A stretch of 9,341 bases of DNA from an uncultured Oscillospiraceae bacterium (GCA_910577365.1 CAJTMU010000090.1:1-9341); one strand, 5' to 3'. Shown: positions 1 to 7,110, counted from the first letter of the stretch. The notes: generated by a model from the letters alone, not told the origin. Translations and numbers: made by a program.

Positions 1-898
1 TATGACCGATTGGCTCAAGCACCAGCTTGAGGTGTATTTTCTGGAAAACCCCGACGAGGCGGTTAAAATTTCGGAGCGTGTGATAATAAACAAGCGCTCC
101 CGCGAAAACGCGGAAAAGGTGCGCTCAACCTCTATCGCAAATCTCACCGCGAAAATTGACCTCACAAACCGCATAGACAAGTTTGTGGACTGCCGCAGCA
201 AGGACGTTTCCCGCCGCGAGGTGTATATAGTGGATGGAGATTCGGCGCTCGGGTCGGTCAAGCTGGCGCGGGACGCAGAATTTCAGGCGGTGATACCCGT
301 AAGGGGAAAGATACTGAACTGCCTTAAGGCGAGCCACGAGAAGATTTTCAAAAGCGAGATAATCACTAATCTTATAAAGGTTCTGGGCTGCGGAGTTGAA
401 GTGAAGTCCAAGGCTAACAAAAATCTTAATTCGTTCAGCCTTGAAAATCTGCGATGGAACAAGGTGGTCATCTGCACCGATGCCGACTACGACGGCTTTC
501 AGATAAGAACGCTGATACTCACCATGATACAGGAGCTTTGCCCCACCCTTATAGAGAAGGGCTACGTTTATATTGCGGAATCTCCGCTATACGAGATAAA
601 TACCAAGGATAAGACCTATTTCGCTTATACCGAGCCGGAGAAAACGAAAATTCTCGGCATGATAGGGGAGAAGAAGTACGATATCCAGCGCTCAAAAGGA
701 CTTGGCGAGAACGACCCCGACATGATGTCGCTCACCACGATGAACCCCGATACCCGCCGCCTTATCAAGGTGACGCCCACCGACGCAGAGCGGACAAGAA
801 CAATGTTTGACGTTCTTCTCGGAAACGATCTGGAGGGTCGCAAGGATTTTATAAGGGAGAACGGCAGCAGGTATCTTGACGCTGCGGATATAATGTGA
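1..898 (+). CDS. parE: DNA topoisomerase IV (type IIA) subunit B, C-terminal part, 5' truncated by window edge
   Basis: This is the C-terminal 298 residues of a GyrB/ParE-family subunit, the ATPase half of an A2B2 type II topoisomerase. The reading frame is open to the left edge, and the ATG at 2 aligns to an internal position, so the true start lies upstream and roughly the N-terminal half (GHKL ATPase and most of the transducer) is missing. A TOPRIM domain follows: VDGDSALGS at residues 77-85 of the visible part, FQAVIPVRGKILN at 94-106 and the metal-binding TDADYDG at 159-165 (Asp160, 162, 164). The C-terminal SKGLGENDPD (231-240) and TTMNPDTRR (245-253) match the conserved KGLGEMNPE and TTMDPETR blocks. 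The family's catalytic TOPRIM glutamate (EGDSA) is Asp78 here. The EGDSALG form resembles ParE more than GyrB (EGDSAGG). A parC-like gene lies downstream, supporting topoisomerase IV; a lineage-specific gyrase-like enzyme is the alternative. Confidence 0.9.
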   Translation, partial: MTDWLKHQLEVYFLENPDEAVKISERVIINKRSRENAEKVRSTSIANLTAKIDLTNRIDKFVDCRSKDVSRREVYIVDGDSALGSVKLARDAEFQAVIPVRGKILNCLKASHEKIFKSEIITNLIKVLGCGVEVKSKANKNLNSFSLENLRWNKVVICTDADYDGFQIRTLILTMIQELCPTLIEKGYVYIAESPLYEINTKDKTYFAYTEPEKTKILGMIGEKKYDIQRSKGLGENDPDMMSLTTMNPDTRRLIKVTPTDAERTRTMFDVLLGNDLEGRKDFIRENGSRYLDAADIM

Positions 899-997
899 AT
901 TTTTGCGGCGCGGAAAATCTCGCGCGGCAAGGCGGCGTGAATACAGGCTCAGTGCTTAGCCCACTCAGGAAATTTTTAGCGGGATCATTAGTAATCA

Positions 998-1020
998 TAT
1001 TTTCCGCAAAACGGGAAATA
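998..1020 (+). promoter_or_regulatory. Stem-loop upstream of parC-like gene
   Basis: Bases 998-1006 pair with 1012-1020 (nine pairs, one of them G-U) around the five-base loop CAAAA. No T-tract follows on either strand, so it is not an intrinsic terminator. It could be a 5'-UTR structure or an RNA processing site for the topoisomerase message. The pairing is seen; any function is inference. Confidence 0.4.
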
Positions 1021-1058
1021 GGTTTACTAAGGCGGGGCGCATAAAATTTCTTTAAAAT

Positions 1059-1064
1059 AAGGAG
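1059..1064 (+). promoter_or_regulatory. Ribosome binding site fixing the TTG start of parC
   Basis: AAGGAG lies nine bases before the TTG at 1074. No in-frame ATG is available near the start, and the family's N-terminal sequence begins soon after, so this site decides the TTG start. Confidence 0.75.
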
Positions 1065-1073
1065 TAAACCGAA

Positions 1074-3296
1074 TTGAAGAAAAAACCGATAAAAAAGTCC
1101 GACAAAAAGCAGAGCGGCGCTTATATAGAGGGTTCGGGAACGGTCGTTGAAACGGATATAGTCACCACTCTTGAAGAAAACTATATGCCGTACGCAATGA
1201 GCGTTATCGTTTCGAGGGCGCTGCCCGAAATAGACGGCTTCAAGCCCTCGCACAGAAAGCTGCTTTACACAATGTACAAAATGGGTTTGCTGAATGGCGC
1301 GAGGACGAAATCCGCGAATATCGTCGGGCAGACCATGCGGCTCAATCCCCATGGTGACGCGGCAATTTACGAAACCATGGTGAGGCTGGCGAGGGGAAAC
1401 GAGGCTCTGCTTCACCCCTATGTGGACAGCAAGGGTAATTTCGGCAAAGCATATTCCCGCGACATGGTGTCGGCGGCTTCGCGATATACCGAAGCAAAGC
1501 TTGAATCTATAAGCGCGGAGCTATTCGCGGATATCGACAAGGACGCCGTGGATATGGTGCCGAATTACGACAACTCCATGACCGAGCCTGCGCTGTTTCC
1601 CGTGAGATTTCCCGCGGTGCTGGTGAACAATAATTTCGGGCTTGCGGTATCCATGGCGAGCAATATATGCTCCTTTAATCTTTCGGAGGTCTGTGAGACT
1701 GCCATAGCGCTCATGAAAAATCCCGAACACAACGCTCTTTCCACGCTGAAAGGTCCCGATTTCCCGGGCGGCGGGTATATCGTCTACAATGAGAAAGAGA
1801 TGGAAAAGATATACCGCACGGGGCTGGGCGCGGTAAAGGTAAGGTCGGCATACAACTACGACCGCGAGGCGCGCTGCATAGAGGTCACGCAGATACCGCC
1901 GAGCACTACCGTCGAGGCGATAATCGACAAGATTGTCGATCTTGTCAAGGAGGGCAGGGTTAAGGAGATATCCGACGTCCGCGATGAGACCGATCTGTCG
2001 GGGCTGCGTCTGGCGCTTGACCTTAAAAAGGGCTACGATCCCGACGCTCTTATGCAGAAGCTGTTCCGGCTCACGCCTTTGCAGGATAATTTCAACTGCA
2101 ATTTCAACGTGCTTATTGCGGGTACGCCGCGGGTAATGGGCATTTATGAGATACTTAACGAATGGACGGATTTCCGCCGCGAGTGCGTAAAGCGACGCGT
2201 CTACTTTGATTTACAGAAGAAAAAGGAAAAGCTGCACTTGCTGCTTGGTCTGAAAAAGATACTGCTGGATATCGATTACGCCATTCAGCTTATCCGCGAG
2301 ACCGAGGAGGAAAGCGAGGTCGTTCCCAATCTAATGGTGGGCTTCGGAATTGACGAGGCGCAGGCTGAGTATGTGGCGGAGATAAAACTGCGGCATATCA
2401 ACCGTGAATACATTTTAAAGCGAACCGAGGAAACCGACGCTCTTACACAGGAAATAGAGGAAATGGAGGGCATTCTGGGCGACCCCAAGAAGATAGACAG
2501 GATAATTATCGGGGAGCTTCAGGACATCATAAGGAAATACGCCCAGCCGCGACGCACGATGTTCCTGTACGACGTGCAGGAAACGGCGGAGGTCGAGGAG
2601 GAAGCGCCCGAGAGCTATCCCGTAAACATATTCTTTACACGGGAGGGATATTTCAAGAAGATAACCCCGAAATCCCTCAGAATGAGCAGCGAGCAGAAGC
2701 TTAAGGAGAACGATGAGGTGGTTTATTCGGGCGAGGTCTCCAGCAACTCTGAGCTGCTGTTCTTTACAAACAAGCATCAGGTCTACAAATCCCGCTGCGC
2801 GGATTTCGGTGAAACAAAGGCGAGTGTTATGGGTGAGTATCTGCCCGCGAAGCTGGGAATGGACGAGGGCGAGATGCCGGTTTTCATGGCGGTCACCGAA
2901 AGCTATAAGGAAACGCTGGTAGCGTTCTTTAAAAACGGAAAATGCGCAAAGGTGCCGCTCAGCTCATATGAAACCAAGACCAAGCGCAAGAAGCTGTCGG
3001 GAGCTTATTCCGATCTTTCGGAGCTTGTGAGAATGTTCGTGATAAGCGATGATACCGACTTTATTCTGAAATCCTCTGCGGGAAAGGTGATAATGTTCAA
3101 CACCGCGCTGGTGCTGCCCAAGGCGGCGCGCGACACGCAGGGCGTTCAGGTAATGCGCCTGACAAAGGCAGAACTTGCGGGGGCATATCTCGCGGAATCC
3201 GCGGAGCTTAAGGACGCGGAAAGCTACCGCGTAAAGACCATACCCTCGGCGGGCGTTGTGTCCGACGCGGATATCGACCAGATAAAGCTGATATAG
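1074..3296 (+). CDS. parC: DNA topoisomerase IV (type IIA) subunit A, divergent ParC/GyrA-family protein
   Basis: This 740-residue DNA breakage-reunion subunit pairs with the ParE-like protein. It starts at TTG. The winged-helix CAP region carries NPHGDAAIYE (91-100) and the catalytic RYTE with Tyr138, which forms the covalent DNA link; Arg137 is kept. A tower and coiled-coil region runs to about residue 490, followed by an acidic linker (502-513, AEVEEE) and a short C-terminal beta-pinwheel with about four blades (FFTREGYFKKI near 520, LLFFTNKHQVYKS near 561, LVAFFKNGKCAKV near 615, DFILKSSAGKVIMF near 662). No true GyrA box (QRRGGKG-like) is present; TKTKRKKLSG at 634-643 occupies a similar context. 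This favours a non-wrapping ParC-like enzyme. Unusual residues are Asn91 (normally His), Ala96 at the E. coli GyrA Ser83 position, Leu190 at the intercalating Ile174 position, and NICSFN (197-202) for NIPPHN. Glu100 at the Asp87 position is normal for ParC. Confidence 0.9.
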   Translation: MKKKPIKKSDKKQSGAYIEGSGTVVETDIVTTLEENYMPYAMSVIVSRALPEIDGFKPSHRKLLYTMYKMGLLNGARTKSANIVGQTMRLNPHGDAAIYETMVRLARGNEALLHPYVDSKGNFGKAYSRDMVSAASRYTEAKLESISAELFADIDKDAVDMVPNYDNSMTEPALFPVRFPAVLVNNNFGLAVSMASNICSFNLSEVCETAIALMKNPEHNALSTLKGPDFPGGGYIVYNEKEMEKIYRTGLGAVKVRSAYNYDREARCIEVTQIPPSTTVEAIIDKIVDLVKEGRVKEISDVRDETDLSGLRLALDLKKGYDPDALMQKLFRLTPLQDNFNCNFNVLIAGTPRVMGIYEILNEWTDFRRECVKRRVYFDLQKKKEKLHLLLGLKKILLDIDYAIQLIRETEEESEVVPNLMVGFGIDEAQAEYVAEIKLRHINREYILKRTEETDALTQEIEEMEGILGDPKKIDRIIIGELQDIIRKYAQPRRTMFLYDVQETAEVEEEAPESYPVNIFFTREGYFKKITPKSLRMSSEQKLKENDEVVYSGEVSSNSELLFFTNKHQVYKSRCADFGETKASVMGEYLPAKLGMDEGEMPVFMAVTESYKETLVAFFKNGKCAKVPLSSYETKTKRKKLSGAYSDLSELVRMFVISDDTDFILKSSAGKVIMFNTALVLPKAARDTQGVQVMRLTKAELAGAYLAESAELKDAESYRVKTIPSAGVVSDADIDQIKLI

Positions 3297-3299
3297 GAC

Positions 3300-3305
3300 G
3301 GAGGG
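3300..3305 (+). promoter_or_regulatory. Ribosome binding site for the TTG-start hydrolase
   Basis: GGAGGG lies just after the parC stop and ten bases before the TTG at 3316. A second in-frame TTG follows immediately at 3319, so the exact start is uncertain by one codon. No ATG fits. Confidence 0.65.
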
Positions 3306-3315
3306 ATTTGTTGAG

Positions 3316-4197
3316 TTGTTGAGCAATAACGAAAGACCCGTTCCTAAATGGGCGGAGCTTCTTCCCGAGGGAGAATTTATAAGCTATCTGCCGTCGTATG
3401 AGGGCGGAAAATACTTCGATCTGTTCGGCGAGCGGGTTTACCCGTGCGTGAAAACTGGGGATATCACATATTACGTTTACGACCCGGTAGAGCACGGCGC
3501 AGACCCCGACGGAGCGTATCCGCTGCTTTTGTGGATACACGGCGCGACAAATTCCTTTAACGGCAGGTTCTGTATCTCAAACTGCGGAGGGGAGCTGTTT
3601 GCTTCCCCCGAATATCAGAGAGATATGGGCGGGGCTTATGTGGTTGTGCCGCTTGCAAACGAAAAGAAGGACGACAAGGGAGAGCTTGTGGAATCATGGT
3701 CGAAGGACTATCTCGAGCCGCTGAAAGGAATATGCGATGAGATATGCGGGAACGGCAGAGTAAGCAAACGCTTCGCCATGGGAGGTTCCTTTGGAGGCTG
3801 GGTAACATGGAAGCTTGCTGAAAAATACCCCGACTTCTTTGACGGCATCATTCCAATTTCGACGGAGTACATTCCGAACGATGGCAGGCTGGAAAATATG
3901 GCGCGTCAGGGCGTTTCGGCGCTTGTCGCCTGCGGAAAGCACGATGAAACGGTGGACTTCGCCAATATTGAAAAGCGCCTTGAAAAGTTGGAAAGTCTCG
4001 GATTTCTGTGCTATTTCCCCGAATGGGTAAAGAACGGGGACGGCGGGGTCGCTTCGCTGTTCTATGGCTGGGAGATGGGTCAGCACTGTGTGATAAATCA
4101 GGTGCAGGCAAATCTTATCTTTGACGACGGAACGCCCTACGATACGCGGCTGCCGCGTGGAGCAACGGGTTGGATAAAGGACATTTGCGATAAATAA
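3316..4197 (+). CDS. Alpha/beta-hydrolase, putative cytoplasmic esterase or peptidase
   Basis: This 293-residue alpha/beta-hydrolase fold protein resembles the esterase/PHB-depolymerase/prolyl-oligopeptidase-like hydrolases. The strand and oxyanion segment LLLWIHGA is at residues 70-77, and the nucleophile elbow GGSFG gives Ser158. The acid is probably Asp210 or Asp214 in GKHDETVD, and His257 in GQHC is the likely base, so a complete triad can be proposed. There is no signal peptide or membrane segment, so it should act in the cytosol. Cysteines are numerous (for example 44, 86, 90, 140, 144), which also fits an intracellular protein. The substrate cannot be told from sequence. It sits 19 bases after parC and 14 before fhs, so it is probably co-transcribed, but no pathway link to either neighbour is evident. 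The fold is confident; the specific activity is not. Confidence 0.8.
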   Translation: MLSNNERPVPKWAELLPEGEFISYLPSYEGGKYFDLFGERVYPCVKTGDITYYVYDPVEHGADPDGAYPLLLWIHGATNSFNGRFCISNCGGELFASPEYQRDMGGAYVVVPLANEKKDDKGELVESWSKDYLEPLKGICDEICGNGRVSKRFAMGGSFGGWVTWKLAEKYPDFFDGIIPISTEYIPNDGRLENMARQGVSALVACGKHDETVDFANIEKRLEKLESLGFLCYFPEWVKNGDGGVASLFYGWEMGQHCVINQVQANLIFDDGTPYDTRLPRGATGWIKDICDK

Positions 4198-4198
4198 A

Positions 4199-4204
4199 GG
4201 GAGG
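4199..4204 (+). promoter_or_regulatory. Strong ribosome binding site of fhs
   Basis: GGGAGG preceded by AAA lies seven bases before the ATG at 4212. It is a near-perfect anti-16S match and suggests high translation of fhs relative to its operon neighbours. Confidence 0.7.
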
Positions 4205-4211
4205 AAAAAAT

Positions 4212-5882
4212 ATGCTGACGGATATTGAAATAGCGCAGCAGGCTGAAATGCTGGAAATCAAGGAGATCGCCGCGAAGCTTAACATCGCGGAGGAGGAAAT
4301 CGAGCCGTACGGGCACTACAAGGCTAAGCTGTCGCAGAAACTGATTGACAGAACGGCTTGCGACCCCGACGGCAAGCTGGTTCTGGTAACCGCCATCAAC
4401 CCAACCCCCGCGGGCGAGGGCAAGACCACCACATCGGTGGGTCTTGCGGAGGGCATGAACAAGCTCGGCAAGCGCACCTGCCTTGCGCTGAGAGAGCCGT
4501 CGCTCGGTCCCGTTTTCGGGATAAAGGGCGGCGCGGCGGGCGGCGGCTACGCGCAGGTCGTTCCGATGGAGGATATCAATCTGCACTTTACGGGAGATAT
4601 GCACGCGATAACCGCCGCGAACAATCTGCTGTGCGCAATGCTGGACAACCATATCCAGCAGGGAAACGAGCTTGGCATAGACACGCGCAGAATACTTTTC
4701 AAGCGCTGCCTTGACATGAACGACCGCGCGCTCAGAAACTGCGTTGTGGGAATGGGCGGCAAGATTGACGGCGTTCCGCGCGAGGATCATTTCCAGATAA
4801 CGGTTGCTTCGGAGATAATGGCGATACTCTGCCTTGCTGCCGATCTTCCCGATTTAAAAAAGCGGCTCGGGAACGTTCTTGTTGCTTATACGCTTGACAA
4901 TAAGCCCGTGTTCGCGCGTGATTTGAAAGCGGTAGGAGCTATGACAGCGCTGCTTAAGGACGCGATTAACCCCAACCTTGTGCAGACGCTTGAAAATAAT
5001 CCCGCAATAATACACGGCGGTCCGTTCGCGAATATCGCACACGGCTGCAACAGCGTTAGAGCCACCAAGCTCGCCATGAAGCTGGCGGATTATACCATTA
5101 CGGAAGCCGGCTTCGGTTCCGATCTCGGCGCGGAGAAGTTTTTTGACATCAAATGCCGCTTCGCTGGTCTTAAACCCGACTGCGTAGTCGTTGTGGCGAC
5201 GATACGCGCGCTTAAATACAACGGCGGTATCCCCAAAGCGGAGCTTTCAGCGGAGAACGTTGACGCGCTGAAAAAGGGAATAGTAAATCTCGGCGTGCAT
5301 ATCGAGAACATGAAGAAATTCGGTGTGCCTGTCGTGGTGGCTATAAATCATTTTGCCGCCGACACCGAAGCGGAGATAGCGGTGGTTAAGGAATACTGCG
5401 AAAGCAAGGGAGTAAAGGCGGCTTTCTCCGATGTGTTCATGAAGGGCGGCGAGGGCGCTCTCGATCTGGCTAAGGCGGTAATAGAAACCGCCGAAAACGA
5501 AAAAAGCGATTTTAAGCCGCTTTACGATACAGAGCTTTCCGTAAAGGAAAAGCTGAACATAATCGCAAAGGAAATTTACCGTGCCGACTGCGTGGTGTTC
5601 ACCGCAAAGGCGGAAAAGGCTTTAAAGGAAATAGAAAGTCTGGGACTGGATAAAGTGCCCGTCTGCGTGGCTAAGACGCAGTATTCGCTGTCGGACGACC
5701 CGTCAAAGCTCGGAAAACCCGAGGGCTTCAGTATCACGGTAAGCGATATCAGAGCCAGCAGCGGGGCGGGTTTCGTGGTGGCATACACTGGCGATATCAT
5801 GACCATGCCGGGTTTGCCAAAGATACCCGCCGCAAACAATATCGACGTGGACGATAAGGGCGTTATAACGGGACTTTTCTGA
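4212..5882 (+). CDS. fhs: Formate-tetrahydrofolate ligase (10-formyl-THF synthetase)
   Basis: This enzyme makes 10-formyl-tetrahydrofolate from formate, tetrahydrofolate and ATP, feeding purine and formyl-Met synthesis and, in acetogens, the methyl branch of the Wood-Ljungdahl pathway. At 556 residues it is the usual full length. The P-loop TPAGEGKTT is at residues 65-73 (Lys71). The family signature REPSLGPVFGIKGGAAGGGY begins at residue 94, and VPMEDINLHFTGD follows directly. Later conserved blocks include NPAIIHGGPFANIAHGCNS and EAGFGSDLGAEKFFDIKCR. The C-terminus keeps GDIMTMPGLPK. No key residue appears missing. It follows the hydrolase by 14 bases and precedes tsaE by 10, so it is probably part of the parC-to-tsaB run. 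No other Wood-Ljungdahl gene is present, so a simple role in one-carbon metabolism is the safer reading. Confidence 0.98.
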   Translation: MLTDIEIAQQAEMLEIKEIAAKLNIAEEEIEPYGHYKAKLSQKLIDRTACDPDGKLVLVTAINPTPAGEGKTTTSVGLAEGMNKLGKRTCLALREPSLGPVFGIKGGAAGGGYAQVVPMEDINLHFTGDMHAITAANNLLCAMLDNHIQQGNELGIDTRRILFKRCLDMNDRALRNCVVGMGGKIDGVPREDHFQITVASEIMAILCLAADLPDLKKRLGNVLVAYTLDNKPVFARDLKAVGAMTALLKDAINPNLVQTLENNPAIIHGGPFANIAHGCNSVRATKLAMKLADYTITEAGFGSDLGAEKFFDIKCRFAGLKPDCVVVVATIRALKYNGGIPKAELSAENVDALKKGIVNLGVHIENMKKFGVPVVVAINHFAADTEAEIAVVKEYCESKGVKAAFSDVFMKGGEGALDLAKAVIETAENEKSDFKPLYDTELSVKEKLNIIAKEIYRADCVVFTAKAEKALKEIESLGLDKVPVCVAKTQYSLSDDPSKLGKPEGFSITVSDIRASSGAGFVVAYTGDIMTMPGLPKIPAANNIDVDDKGVITGLF

Positions 5883-5892
5883 CGGGAAGGCT

Positions 5893-6336
5893 ATGAAAGA
5901 ATTTGTTACGAAAAGCGAGGAGGAAACCCTCGCAGCCGCCGCGGAGCTTGCGGAAAGCCTTAAGGCGGGTGACGTGATACTCTACCGCGGTGAAATGGGC
6001 GCGGGCAAGACAGCGTTTACCAAAGGAATAGCGCGATGTCTTGGGTCGGACGACGAGGTAACAAGCCCCACCTTCGCGTTGGTGCACGAATACGGCGGGC
6101 GTATACCGCTGTTCCATTTCGACTTGTACCGCATAAGCGGTTATGACGACCTTTACTCGGTGGGATTTTTCGATTATCTTGACCGCGGCGGCGTTATCGC
6201 GGCGGAATGGAGCGAAAACATCGAGGGACTGGAAAACGAGCTTGGCACGGGCGGCGCGGTGATAAAAATAAATATCGAAAAATTATCCGAAAACGAAAGG
6301 AAGATAACCGTTTCGGGCGGAGTTTTCGGGGATTAG
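5893..6336 (+). CDS. tsaE: tRNA t6A37 threonylcarbamoyl transfer ATPase TsaE
   Basis: TsaE is the small ATPase that binds the TsaB-TsaD dimer and is needed for repeated rounds of N6-threonylcarbamoyl transfer to A37 of ANN-decoding tRNAs. The 147 residues are typical. A Walker A motif GEMGAGKT lies at residues 33-40 (Lys39, Thr40). The switch-like VTSPTFALVHEY is at 56-67, HFDLYRI at 75-81, and EWSENI at 105-110 corresponds to the conserved E-W motif. The ATG start is preceded by GGGAAGG directly after the fhs stop, with a 10-base intergenic gap. Its stop (6334-6336) overlaps the tsaB ribosome binding site, suggesting translational coupling. The assignment is secure. Confidence 0.96.
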   Translation: MKEFVTKSEEETLAAAAELAESLKAGDVILYRGEMGAGKTAFTKGIARCLGSDDEVTSPTFALVHEYGGRIPLFHFDLYRISGYDDLYSVGFFDYLDRGGVIAAEWSENIEGLENELGTGGAVIKINIEKLSENERKITVSGGVFGD

Positions 6337-6345
6337 GAGAGCGGC

Positions 6346-7032
6346 ATGATACTGGGAATAGATTCCTCTGCGGTAACCGCGGGCTGTGCGCTGTACGAAA
6401 ACGGAAAGATAATCGCGGAGCAGTTTCTGAACAACGGTCACACTCACTCCGAAACCATGCTGCCAATGGTGGAGAGCATGCTGAATAACGCGGGAGTAAC
6501 TCTTGCCGACTTGGACTGCATTGCGGTCACAGCGGGTCCCGGGTCTTTCACTGGGCTGCGGATAGGCATTGCCGCGGTAAAGGGCATGGCTGTGGGCGCG
6601 AAAAAGCCTTGCATAGCCGTGTCAACTCTTGAGGCTGTCGCTTATAATTTTATGGGATTCGACTGCGTGGTCTGTGCCTGCATGGACGCGCGCTGCGGGC
6701 AGGTATACAACGCGCTGTTCAAAGCCGAGGGCGGCATTGTTTCACGCCTTTGCGAGGACAGGGCAATACGCGCGGAGGAGCTTTCAAGGGAGCTTTCGGG
6801 TATCGACGGGAAAATTATACTCGCAGGTGACGGCGCGGAGCTTATGGATAATTTTACGGAGCATAAATATGAGCTTGCGCCATATCCGCTCCGTTATCAG
6901 CGGGGAAGCGGCGTATGCTTTGCCGCTGCGGGCAGGAATACGATAAGCGCCGCTGCGCTTATGCCGACTTACCTCAGGCTTCCTCAAGCGGAGCGAGAGC
7001 GGCTGTCGAGAGAAAAAAACGGCGGGGTTTAA
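6346..7032 (+). CDS. tsaB: tRNA t6A37 threonylcarbamoyl complex subunit TsaB
   Basis: TsaB is the inactive ASKHA-fold paralogue that dimerises with the catalytic TsaD in t6A synthesis. It is 228 residues long. Family blocks are an N-terminal ILGIDSS (2-8), HSETMLPMVESML (34-46), the signature GPGSFTGLRIG (64-74) and MDARCGQVYNALF (113-125). As expected for TsaB, it is shorter than TsaD and lacks TsaD's metal-binding HxxxH motif. The ATG is preceded by AGGAGA (6335-6340), which overlaps the tsaE stop. In many Firmicutes rimI and tsaD follow; here a 131-base gap with a new promoter and a GGDEF gene follows instead, so TsaD must be encoded elsewhere. No terminator is visible after the stop, so readthrough into the next gene is possible. 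Confidence 0.96.
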   Translation: MILGIDSSAVTAGCALYENGKIIAEQFLNNGHTHSETMLPMVESMLNNAGVTLADLDCIAVTAGPGSFTGLRIGIAAVKGMAVGAKKPCIAVSTLEAVAYNFMGFDCVVCACMDARCGQVYNALFKAEGGIVSRLCEDRAIRAEELSRELSGIDGKIILAGDGAELMDNFTEHKYELAPYPLRYQRGSGVCFAAAGRNTISAAALMPTYLRLPQAERERLSREKNGGV

Positions 7033-7065
7033 AAACGTGCTTTTCTGTCGGTGATGATATTTCTA

Positions 7066-7094
7066 TTGACAGGAGCAGATTAAAGTTGTATAAT
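7066..7094 (+). promoter_or_regulatory. Perfect consensus sigma-A promoter of the diguanylate cyclase gene
   Basis: TTGACA at 7066-7071 and TATAAT at 7089-7094 are separated by exactly 17 bases, so both hexamers and the spacer match the housekeeping consensus. Transcription should begin near 7100-7102, giving a leader of about 62 bases. There is no TGn extension of the -10. I see no obvious operator palindrome across it. Confidence 0.88.
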
Positions 7095-7110
7095 CTATTT
7101 AAGGTCGCAT

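Larger units (their letters stand above)
899..1073 (+). other. Non-coding gap between parE-like and parC-like genes
   Basis: This 175-base spacer has no convincing ORF. It contains a GC-rich 5-bp inverted repeat (908-912 with 921-925) lacking a T-run, an AT-rich palindrome (984-998), a stronger stem-loop (998-1020) and the parC ribosome binding site. I found no convincing -35/-10 pair and no intrinsic terminator, so whether parE and parC share a transcript is not settled by the sequence. Confidence 0.6.

Noticed and set aside
2..4. ATG at position 2 as the true parE start
   Set aside because: The following sequence aligns to the middle of GyrB/ParE just before TOPRIM; the ATPase domain must lie upstream of the window.
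908..925. GC-rich inverted repeat after parE as a terminator
   Set aside because: The stem is only five pairs with an eight-base loop and no T-run follows on the + strand, so an intrinsic terminator is not supported.
849..1415. 188-codon minus-strand ORF spanning the parE-parC gap
   Set aside because: It runs antisense through the conserved 5' part of parC and the end of parE, has no recognisable motif, and its composition is explained by the opposite-strand coding frames.
4137..4790. 217-codon minus-strand ORF opposite fhs
   Set aside because: It is antisense to the P-loop and signature region of a secure fhs gene; long shadows are expected opposite GC-rich coding DNA. No family motif was seen.
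7033..7044. A-run and T-run after tsaB as a terminator
   Set aside because: AAAA and TTTT could pair only weakly around a short spacer and there is no GC stem.
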